A stretch of 19,921 nucleotides of DNA from Terriglobia bacterium (GTDB taxonomy: Bacteria; Acidobacteriota; Terriglobia; UBA7540): NCBI GenBank assembly GCA_030040295.1, contig JASHTZ010000578.1:1-19921 (forward strand). The letters are read 5' to 3'. The position numbers and the translations under genes were made by a program. Below the pieces are notes generated by a model. That model did no database searches. It saw nothing but the letters and a program-made list of their open reading frames with translations, and was not told the DNA's origin. Positions 13,888-19,921 of the stretch are shown piece after piece. Within the stretch, counting starts at the first letter, position 1. Every line of letters starts with the position of its first letter.

Positions 13888-14895
13888 TTACTGTGAAGGC
13901 GCGAAGTAACCCGTCTTGGCGCGAACGGTAAAGCTCTTGTCAACGGGAACAACGGAAATCGCGCGGTAAGTTCCATCCCGGGCGGTATTGCTGGAAACGT
14001 AGTCAATCAGAAACTGCGTACGCAGATCGCGCCCGATCTCTCGAAAATCCTCCGCCAGGTCACTCGCTTCGAATGGAAAGAAGGCACGCCCCCCGGTTTC
14101 CTGCGCCAGCCGCTTCAGCACCTTGTCGCCGCGGTCTTCGGCGCCGCTGCGATTGGTGCTGATGGCGAAGATGGTCACTCCCGCCCGCTGCGCCATGGCG
14201 AGCGCTTCTTCACGCGTGTGTTCGCTGTGATTGTCCTCGCCATCGCTGATCAGGATCATCAATTTGCGCAAGTAGGGCTCGGGAGGCGGGAAAAAGTAGA
14301 GCTTGTCGCGGCAGGCAAGGAATATCGCGTCGTAAAGGCTGGTGACCCCCCCCGGCTGCAATCCGCGAATGGCATTGGCAAGCTTCTCGACATTGTCCGT
14401 GTAATCCTGGTTGATCAAGGGCGCGACATCGAAGCTCAGAACGAATGCCTGGTCTTTTCCCCGGCGAATGGTGTCAGTGAGGAAGTCGATGGCCGCCTGC
14501 TGCTCGAATCGAAAACGGTCGCGAATGCTGTTGCTGGTGTCAATCAGAATGCCGATGCGCATGGCCAAGTCGGTCTCGCGGCTGAAATACGTGATCGCCT
14601 GCTGCTTGCCGTCTTCGTAGAGGTTGAAATCGTCCTTGGTCATCATGATGACCAGGCGCCCCTTCTTGTCGGTCACGGTCAACGGGACATCCACATAATA
14701 AACCGGGACTCTGATGGTGGAGGTCGTGACGGTTGGCTGTGTGGATTTTGTAAAAGAGGTGGCTTGCTTGGTGCTCGAAGGCGTGCCGGCGGATTGTTCC
14801 TTGCCCGCAGCGACGGCGGGCGTGGGCTCCTGCGCAAGGGCCCACGCGGGAACGAAGCACAGCAAAAATGCGATGGCGAAAATTCTCTTGATCAT
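13888..14895 (-). CDS. VWFA-related acidobacterial domain protein, exported (second paralog)
   Basis: The 335-residue protein has a signal peptide MIKRIFAIAFLLCFVPAWALA (1-21), a Thr/Ser-rich stretch (30-60), the family block KDDFNLYEDGKQQAITYFSRETD (87-109) and a VWFA domain. Its metal site is complete: DTSNS (119-123), the Thr of GVTSLYDAI (185) and ISDGED (216-221). The pattern is the same as in the convergent neighbour, including the identical block YFSRETD, so the two are paralogs, though clearly diverged. The frame is open to ATG 14949, but the strong promoter at 14921-14949 lies inside that extension, which makes ATG 14895 the start. The leader is about 20 nt with only a weak ribosome site. 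It is probably monocistronic: thiI upstream ends at 15032 and this promoter lies between. Confidence 0.91.
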   Translation of the reverse strand: MIKRIFAIAFLLCFVPAWALAQEPTPAVAAGKEQSAGTPSSTKQATSFTKSTQPTVTTSTIRVPVYYVDVPLTVTDKKGRLVIMMTKDDFNLYEDGKQQAITYFSRETDLAMRIGILIDTSNSIRDRFRFEQQAAIDFLTDTIRRGKDQAFVLSFDVAPLINQDYTDNVEKLANAIRGLQPGGVTSLYDAIFLACRDKLYFFPPPEPYLRKLMILISDGEDNHSEHTREEALAMAQRAGVTIFAISTNRSGAEDRGDKVLKRLAQETGGRAFFPFEASDLAEDFREIGRDLRTQFLIDYVSSNTARDGTYRAISVVPVDKSFTVRAKTGYFAPSQ

Positions 14896-14920
14896 TGCAC
14901 GATTCTGCTTGCCGCCAGCC

Positions 14921-14949
14921 ATTATAGGAAGCGCCTCAGGGACCGTCAA
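14921..14949 (-). promoter_or_regulatory. strong sigma70-like promoter of the minus-strand VWFA gene
   Basis: On the minus strand TTGACG (14944-14949), a 17-bp spacer and a perfect TATAAT (14921-14926). Transcription should begin near 14914, which decides the start codon of the gene (14895 rather than 14949 or 14922). Confidence 0.7.
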
Positions 14950-15031
14950 CGGACATCAGTATCGCGGCGGCAGCAGCAGCGGGAAAATTTAAACTGAACT
15001 CGCTCCCTCACGCTTCAGCTAAGGCGAGAAG

Positions 15032-16330
15032 TCAACACACGTTATTTGAAGCGGCGCCATGGGCAGCCGGTTGCCCCGCCATGGCCTTTTTTCGTGCCAG
15101 GCGATTCTCCATGCGTCGCGGGTAACCTTCACGCGACGTCACTTCTCCGCGTTCAAATTTGTATTGGGTACAAGCAGCGCCCTCCAGGCCGAGGCGAACC
15201 AAGGAGTCAATATCCAGCCTTCCCTCCGCTTCGTCCAGTTCCTGCGGACGCGCGAAAATCGCGGGCGCACGCGGCATAAAACGCGGGCAACAATCTTCAA
15301 AGGGCTCGCATGAGATTTTGTAAGTCCCGATCTGCCGCGCCCAGCGGAGAATTTCCGCCTTATCATCGCCCGCCAGGGGGCGATAAACCGGCAGGCCGAT
15401 TCCGTGGTCGATGGCGGCAAGATTGTGCAGCGTCTGCGATGCGACCTGGGAAACGTTGTCGCCGGTGACCAGTCCCAGGGCCCGCTCCGTGCGCGCAATC
15501 TCCCCCGCGATGCGCGCCATCATGCGACGATAGAGCAGCACCCTGAAACTCTCGTGCGCGCTTGCCACAATCTGCCGCTGGATGGCGTCAAAGGGTATGC
15601 GGTAAAGGCGCGAAGTAAACTGATAGGGCGTAAGCGTGCGGACAATTTCCTCCGCCACCGCTTCCGAAGAATTTTTCGCGGGCGAAGGATTGCCGAAGAA
15701 GTGCACGAAGGAGATGTGGCAGCCGCGGCGCATCATCTTGTAGGCGGCTACGGAAGAATCAAATCCTCCGGAAAGCAGCGCCACCAATCGCCCGCTGGTG
15801 ACCGCGGGCAGTCCGCCGGGGCCTTCCACGCGCTGAACATAAATCAACGCCCTGCCGGGAATGATTTCCACCTGGCAGGTCACTTCGGGATTGACGAGCT
15901 TTACGCGCACGCCGGCATCGCCCGAGCGAAGATGCTCCAGCACCCGGCGCCCCAGCTCGCGTTCCAATTCCAGGGAATTCATACCGTAGTTGGAGTCGGC
16001 AATTTTGACTCGCACAGCAAAACTGGCGGGATGGGCTTCCGCCATCATCGCGCGCGCCTCCGCGGCGAGCGATTCGAACGCGCTCGGGACTTCGTGCGCG
16101 GGTGCGATATAAGCAAGACCGAAGACCCGGCGCAGGCGCTCGACGATTTGCGGAAGAGCTGCATCGTCACCCGGAGTCAGAATCAGCCGCTCGGAAACGC
16201 TATTCAGCGACGCTACGGGCAAGTCCTCCAGACTTTGTCCAATCGCGGCGCGCAGCCGGCTGAGAAAATAGTTCTTGTTTCCCCCCTTCAGCCAGATTTC
16301 GTGATAATGGAGAATCAGAATTCGCTTCAT
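15032..16330 (-). CDS. thiI: tRNA 4-thiouridine synthetase ThiI (rhodanese-less type)
   Basis: The 432-residue protein matches ThiI: N-terminal ferredoxin-like part (MKRILILHYHEIWLKGGNKNYF), THUMP domain (about 55-170) and a PP-loop ATPase with SGGFDSS (187-193) and TGDNVSQVASQTLHNL (289-304). It adenylates U8 of tRNA for sulphur transfer to make 4-thiouridine, and in some bacteria also feeds sulphur to thiamine synthesis. The conserved CEPFEDCCPRFMPRAP (341-356) is present. There is no C-terminal rhodanese domain, as in the Bacillus type, so sulphur must come from a separate cysteine desulphurase or carrier, not seen here. The tail ends in Cys. The frame continues upstream to 16585, but that overlaps the divergent membrane gene and its promoter; MKRILI at 16330 is the normal family start. 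Confidence 0.94.
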   Translation of the reverse strand: MKRILILHYHEIWLKGGNKNYFLSRLRAAIGQSLEDLPVASLNSVSERLILTPGDDAALPQIVERLRRVFGLAYIAPAHEVPSAFESLAAEARAMMAEAHPASFAVRVKIADSNYGMNSLELERELGRRVLEHLRSGDAGVRVKLVNPEVTCQVEIIPGRALIYVQRVEGPGGLPAVTSGRLVALLSGGFDSSVAAYKMMRRGCHISFVHFFGNPSPAKNSSEAVAEEIVRTLTPYQFTSRLYRIPFDAIQRQIVASAHESFRVLLYRRMMARIAGEIARTERALGLVTGDNVSQVASQTLHNLAAIDHGIGLPVYRPLAGDDKAEILRWARQIGTYKISCEPFEDCCPRFMPRAPAIFARPQELDEAEGRLDIDSLVRLGLEGAACTQYKFERGEVTSREGYPRRMENRLARKKAMAGQPAAHGAASNNVC

Positions 16331-16423
16331 GCGACGTTCACTCGCCCCGAGCCTGCGGCAAATGGAAGATTCGGCGAATTCAGGATAACGACTTTCGTCT
16401 GATGCCGCAAGGATGACCGCTGC

Positions 16424-16452
16424 TTGACTCCGCTGCTCTGCACCGGTAGGAT
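16424..16452 (+). promoter_or_regulatory. sigma70-like promoter of the small membrane protein gene
   Basis: TTGACT (16424-16429, 5/6), a 17-bp spacer and TAGGAT (16447-16452, 4/6). Transcription would start near 16459, leaving a leader of about 35 nt that carries the strong ribosome site GGAGGTGA. Confidence 0.55.
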
Positions 16453-16493
16453 TTGCAGAACGCAGGTATCGGTTTCCCCCCTGGAGGTGATGA

Positions 16494-16922
16494 ATGGCTG
16501 CCATCAGCTTACGTCGCGTCGCCGTGGGCACGCTGGCGGGCGGTGTTGTCTGGAGCATTTGGAGCACGGTCATCAACATGGTCATCCTCGAGCCGCGTTA
16601 CGCGGCCGCCCAGCGGGCGGGATGGCTCCTGGCCAAGCCGCGCTATCCCTTTTTCATTCCTTACTGGATCATTCTGCTTTTCGTTTTAACCTACATCCTC
16701 ACTTGGGCCTATGTTTCCGTGCGCAGCGCCTTTGGGCCCGGGCCGATCACCGCGTTGCGCGTGGGATTTCTTCTGGGTTTCATGTGCGGATTTCCCATCA
16801 GCCTTTCTCTGGCCACGTGGGCGCCCTTCAGCCGCGTCATCCCCCTGTGGTGGATGCTCGATCTTTGGGCCGGCTCGATTTTGGCCACGTTCGTTTCGGC
16901 GTGGATTTATAAAGAGGCTTGA
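16494..16922 (+). CDS. small integral membrane protein, four helices, function unknown
   Basis: The 142-residue protein has four predicted membrane segments: about 7-29 (VAVGTLAGGVVWSIWSTVIN), 52-74 (FIPYWIILLFVLTYILTWAY), 84-106 (ALRVGFLLGFMCGFPISLSL) and 113-137 (VIPLWWMLDLWAGSILATFV). Between the first two is a soluble loop with RYAAAQRAGWLLAKPR. No catalytic or binding motif is apparent. The start is well supported by GGAGGTGA four bases before the ATG and a promoter at 16424-16452. The gene stands alone, divergent from thiI and convergent with rnr, whose stop lies 18 bp beyond its own. I do not recognise a named family. Confidence 0.8.
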   Translation: MAAISLRRVAVGTLAGGVVWSIWSTVINMVILEPRYAAAQRAGWLLAKPRYPFFIPYWIILLFVLTYILTWAYVSVRSAFGPGPITALRVGFLLGFMCGFPISLSLATWAPFSRVIPLWWMLDLWAGSILATFVSAWIYKEA

Positions 16923-16940
16923 GAGAATGCCCTTGTATCC

Positions 16941-19538
16941 TCACTGGACCACCGAGAATTCCAGTCGATTCCCCGCCTGATCGATGCGATCCAGTCGCAC
17001 GCGCACGCGTTCGCCCAAGTGGAATTCGCGATGCGTGTAGCGGCCGATGATGGCGCGCTGGCGCTCCCGGAAGACGTATTCGTCATCGTCGAGCGCCGCG
17101 ACCGGCACGAAGCCTTCCACAAACAAGTCGGTGAGTTCCACGAAAAAACCGAACTTGATCAAGCTGATGATGAGCGCCTCAAACTCGTCGCCGACGTGCT
17201 GCGCCATGAAAGAGACTTTCTTCCACTCGATGAGCTCGCGCTCGGCGTCGGCGGCGCGGCGCTCCGACTCAGAGGTTGACAGGCCGAGGGAATGCAGCTC
17301 CTGGAGGAGCACAAAGGCGCCGCCCGGGAGGATTTGCCCGGTGCCAGCCGGAGCCGCAGCGGGTGAGGCAGCCGGCTTGCGCCTGCCGGTCATGGCGACG
17401 TGGCGTTTCCCGCCCGCCTCCTGCGGCGCCGCCTTCGCAGCGAGATGGTCATGGCCGTCTTCCACCACCCGCGCGCTGCCGCCCTCGCTTTCGAGCGCGG
17501 CCTTCAGAATCCTGTGTACGATCAGATCGGGATAGCGGCGAATGGGCGAAGTGAAATGCGTGTAGGTGGCGGCGGCGAGGGCAAAATGGCCGGCATTTTC
17601 CTCCGAGTAGCGGGCTTGCTTGAGTGAGCGCAGCATCAGGTAGGAGAGAATTCGCTCCTCCGGTTTTCCCTCCAGGCGCTCGGTCAATCGCTGATAATGG
17701 CGCGGCGTAATTTCCAGGTCTTTTGCCTCCACGCGCTCCAGAAGTCGCGCGTGGCGGTCGCGCTCATCGCGTTTGCCGGGGCGGAAGCGCCGGGCAGCGG
17801 GCAATTCCACTCCCAGCGAGTAGCCGAAAGTGGCTGCGATCTCCTCAAACTCCAGAACCTTCTTCGCTTCAGGTTTTTCGTGAATGCGATAAAGCGAGGG
17901 AACGCCGCGGCGCTCAAGCCAGCCCGCCACGGTCTCATTGGCGGCCAGCATGAATTCCTCGATCAGGCGGTGGGCAAAGTTCCGTTCCGAGCGCGTAATG
18001 CCCACCATGCGGCCTTGCTCGTCAAATTCGATGTTGGGCTCGGGCAAATCGAAATCGATGGAGCCGCGCCGCTCCCGCCGTTCGATGAGAATGCGGGCAA
18101 GCTCCTCCATCAGCTTGAAATTCGGAACCATCGCTTCATAGCGCCGTGTGGCGACGGGCTCGCCGGCCAGAATGTCGCGTACCGCCGTGTAGGTCATGCG
18201 CTCCGCGCTGCGGATAATGCCGGGAACGATTTCGTAGGCGGCGATTCGGCCGCGCGGGTCGATTTCCATCAGCGCGGACATCACCAGACGATCGACGTGC
18301 GGGTTCATGCTGCAAATTCCGTTGGAGAGCTCAAGCGGCAGCATGGGCACAGCCCGGTCAGGAAAATAGACAGAGGTGCCGCGCAGGCGCGCCTCGCGGT
18401 CGAGTTCCATGCCGGGACGAACGTAATGCGCCACGTCTGCGATGTGAACGTGCAGCAGATAATTCCCGTTGGCGAGGCGCTCCACCAGCACCGCGTCGTC
18501 AAAATCCTTGGCCGTTTCGCCGTCAATGGTCACGATGGGCAGGGCGCGGAAATCCCGGCGGCCTTCGCGATCGCGCTCAGGGATGAATTGCGGCGCGGCT
18601 TCGGCCTGCGCCAGCACCTCCGCAGGAAAACGGTGCGGGAGGTGAAATTTGCGGATGATGATTTCCACGTCCACGCCGAAATCATCGCGCCGGCCGAGTA
18701 CTTCCAGCACGCGACCGCGAGGCAATGTCCCCGGCCGCGGATAGGCGGTGATCTCAACATCCACCACAAGCCCGTTCAAATCCTGGGGCGAGCGCCGCGC
18801 GATGGCTTTTTGCGCGGTTGACCGGCCTTCCGACTCTCCCCCGAATTGACGGTCGCGGCTGGGGAGCGTTTCTGTGGGCAAGTTGTCCGCTTCCGGAGCG
18901 CCGCGGACCTTGGGGGGCAGGCCCGAGCCATGCGGCCATTCGTCGCCACGCGGGATGACGATTTCAAATGGGATGCGTTGGTCGAAGGGCAGAACGAAAT
19001 TGTAGCGCTGGCCGCAGTGGAACTGCCCCACCACGGTCTTCTGGGCGCGATCGGCAACGTGCAGGATCCGGCCTTCGCGGCGCCCGTCGGGCTTGGCGCG
19101 AAGAACCTGCACCTCCACGCGGTCGCCGTTCATGGCGGAGCTCATTCCGTTCGCAGGAATGAAGATGTCCTGATCGGTGCCGGCCAGTGGTACATCGGGC
19201 ACCACAAATCCGTAGCCGTCGCGATGCCCGATCAGGCGGCCGGTGACGACGTTCGCGCCACGCGGCCGTGGGGACGTTGGATACGAGTCTTGAAGATTGC
19301 GATCCGCATCTTTCGGGCGTGGTGATTGAGCTCGCGACTCCCTGGCCAGCGCAAAATGGTTCTTCTTCAGATAAACAATGCGATGCTGGCGGGAAAGAGT
19401 TTTGAGGGCGCTCTTAAGATCACGCGCCTGGCTCGACCGCAGGCCGAGCTCCACCACCAGCTCGCGAAGGCGAAACGTCTTGCCCGGTGCGCGCTCGAAT
19501 ATTTGAAGTATTTCCTGAGTCGAGGGAAATTCAGGCAT
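16941..19538 (-). CDS. rnr: ribonuclease R
   Basis: The 865-residue processive 3'-5' exoribonuclease degrades structured RNA in the cytoplasm. Domains in order: N-terminal winged helix (about 5-65), cold-shock/OB domains (about 95-200 and about 255-300), RNB catalytic domain (about 329-680) with TIDGETAKDFDDAV (337-350) supplying the metal-binding Asp residues, HFTSPIRRYPDLIVHR (661-676) at the active site, and a C-terminal S1 domain (about 782-863). Two low-complexity stretches are unusual: about 200-252 (Gly/Arg/Ser-rich, between the OB domains) and about 681-738 (Ala/Pro/Gly/Lys-rich, inside the end of RNB before LLQELHSLGLSTSESERRAADAER). The frame stays open to 19772, but that would overlap the end of the upstream receptor gene and its terminator, so ATG 19538 (MPEFPSTQEIL) is chosen. 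There is no clear ribosome site. Confidence 0.94.
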   Translation of the reverse strand: MPEFPSTQEILQIFERAPGKTFRLRELVVELGLRSSQARDLKSALKTLSRQHRIVYLKKNHFALARESRAQSPRPKDADRNLQDSYPTSPRPRGANVVTGRLIGHRDGYGFVVPDVPLAGTDQDIFIPANGMSSAMNGDRVEVQVLRAKPDGRREGRILHVADRAQKTVVGQFHCGQRYNFVLPFDQRIPFEIVIPRGDEWPHGSGLPPKVRGAPEADNLPTETLPSRDRQFGGESEGRSTAQKAIARRSPQDLNGLVVDVEITAYPRPGTLPRGRVLEVLGRRDDFGVDVEIIIRKFHLPHRFPAEVLAQAEAAPQFIPERDREGRRDFRALPIVTIDGETAKDFDDAVLVERLANGNYLLHVHIADVAHYVRPGMELDREARLRGTSVYFPDRAVPMLPLELSNGICSMNPHVDRLVMSALMEIDPRGRIAAYEIVPGIIRSAERMTYTAVRDILAGEPVATRRYEAMVPNFKLMEELARILIERRERRGSIDFDLPEPNIEFDEQGRMVGITRSERNFAHRLIEEFMLAANETVAGWLERRGVPSLYRIHEKPEAKKVLEFEEIAATFGYSLGVELPAARRFRPGKRDERDRHARLLERVEAKDLEITPRHYQRLTERLEGKPEERILSYLMLRSLKQARYSEENAGHFALAAATYTHFTSPIRRYPDLIVHRILKAALESEGGSARVVEDGHDHLAAKAAPQEAGGKRHVAMTGRRKPAASPAAAPAGTGQILPGGAFVLLQELHSLGLSTSESERRAADAERELIEWKKVSFMAQHVGDEFEALIISLIKFGFFVELTDLFVEGFVPVAALDDDEYVFRERQRAIIGRYTHREFHLGERVRVRLDRIDQAGNRLEFSVVQ

Positions 19539-19576
19539 TGGGATATATCGCCCTAACGCACCCAACCAATTGATCC

Positions 19577-19607
19577 AAAAAGCAGCGCGGCGGCCGAAGC
19601 CGCCGCG
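19577..19607 (-). terminator. intrinsic terminator of the TonB-receptor-like gene
   Basis: On the minus strand CGCGGCGGC and GCCGCCGCG are perfect 9-bp arms around a TTCG tetraloop, followed by CTGC and five T (plus-strand A run 19577-19581). It lies about 45 nt past the stop of the gene at 19652 and about 40 nt before the rnr start, so rnr is insulated from the upstream gene. Confidence 0.8.
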
Positions 19608-19651
19608 TCGTGTTCGTGTATTCCGAATCGAGCAAGAACCGTCGACATCTG

Positions 19652-19921
19652 TTAGAAGCTGATCTTCGCTCCAAACTGAAGCTGCCGCGTCCAGAACTCG
19701 TAAGTGTTGTTCGCGGCGATCACCGACTGGAACGGCTGGTAGGTCTCCAAACAGGGAGTGGCCGAAGCACAAGTGTCCTTGTTCCCGGCGGAATCGGTTA
19801 TCGAGCCAGAAGTTGCGAGGGAATACGCCTCGGTGGTTTCGCCTGACGAGCCGCCTTGAACGTTATAGTGGTTGAAGAGGTTGTACGCCTCGGCAAACAG
19901 CTCGATCTTGACCTTTTCCTT
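19652..19921 (-). CDS. C-terminal end of a TonB-dependent-receptor-like outer-membrane protein (5' end outside window)
   Basis: Only the last 89 residues are in the window. They begin KEKVKIELFAEAYNLFNHYNV and end TYEFWTRQLQFGAKISF. This is the closing part of an outer-membrane beta-barrel: the block (K)IELFAEAYNLFNH is typical of the large Oar/carboxypeptidase-regulatory-like TonB receptors abundant in Acidobacteriota, and alternating hydrophobic residues ending in a final Phe are the usual barrel-assembly signal. Two Cys (in DTCASATPC) lie in what is probably an extracellular loop. Ligand and full size cannot be judged. A strong terminator follows. The assignment rests on the C-terminal motif only. 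Confidence 0.75.
   Translation of the reverse strand, partial: KEKVKIELFAEAYNLFNHYNVQGGSSGETTEAYSLATSGSITDSAGNKDTCASATPCLETYQPFQSVIAANNTYEFWTRQLQFGAKISF

Noticed and set aside
15404..16402. Plus-strand frame of 332 codons antisense to thiI
   Set aside because: Mirrors the coding strand of a clear ThiI with PP-loop; no independent domain or ribosome site.
16331..16585. N-terminal extension of ThiI by 85 codons
   Set aside because: Overlaps the promoter and start of the divergent membrane protein gene, and is not part of the ThiI family plan.
17697..18821. Plus-strand frame of 374 codons antisense to rnr
   Set aside because: Overlies the RNB catalytic core, whose motifs are certain. Long antisense frames are expected in high-GC genes.

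Overview
The window looks like chromosomal DNA from an Acidobacteriota bacterium. This rests on the gene families seen, not on a database search. Markers are a two-module orphan FtsX-type permease of the kind called ADOP, two VWFA-related proteins of the kind described from Acidobacteria, and the C-terminus of a large TonB-dependent-receptor-like outer-membrane protein. GC content is high, coding is dense, and I see no phage, plasmid, insertion-sequence, CRISPR, rRNA or tRNA signature. The window cuts a gene at each end.

Layout. 1-790 (-): N-terminal 263 residues of a Gfo/Idh/MocA oxidoreductase. 791-1134: gap with two strong inverted repeats. 1135-1878 (-): secreted Gly/Tyr-rich repeat protein. 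2119-4674 (-): ADOP permease. 4947-6398 (+): NYN-domain RNase-like protein with two LOTUS/OST-HTH domains. 6399-6774: repeat-rich gap with a 115-bp fold-back element. 6775-7770 (-): zinc alcohol dehydrogenase, divergent from 7868-10876 (+), a UvrD helicase fused to a PD-(D/E)XK nuclease, followed closely by rmuC (10908-12344). 12429-12624 (-): a complete miniature transcription unit encoding an 11-residue Lys/Ala peptide. 12873-13880 (+) and 13888-14895 (-): two VWFA paralogs, tail to tail. 15032-16330 (-): thiI. 16494-16922 (+): small membrane protein. 16941-19538 (-): RNase R. 19652-19921 (-): end of a TonB-receptor-like gene with a strong terminator.

Functional groups. The helicase-nuclease and RmuC probably form a DNA-processing operon. 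The NYN-LOTUS protein, RNase R and ThiI all act on RNA but are not in one operon. The ADOP permease, VWFA pair, Gly-rich protein and TonB-type barrel are envelope proteins typical of this phylum. Several genes have sigma70-like promoters with exact 17-bp spacers, which helps choose starts.

The most interesting item is the autonomous unit at 12429-12624: TTGACA-17-TATACA promoter, leader hairpin, GGAGGAG ribosome site, ORF MAAKKKAKKKK, then a near-perfect intrinsic terminator, with no downstream gene on the same strand. Second is a family of intergenic repeats sharing the decamer CTGTAGCGGC, two copies of which form the ends of the fold-back element at 6556-6670.
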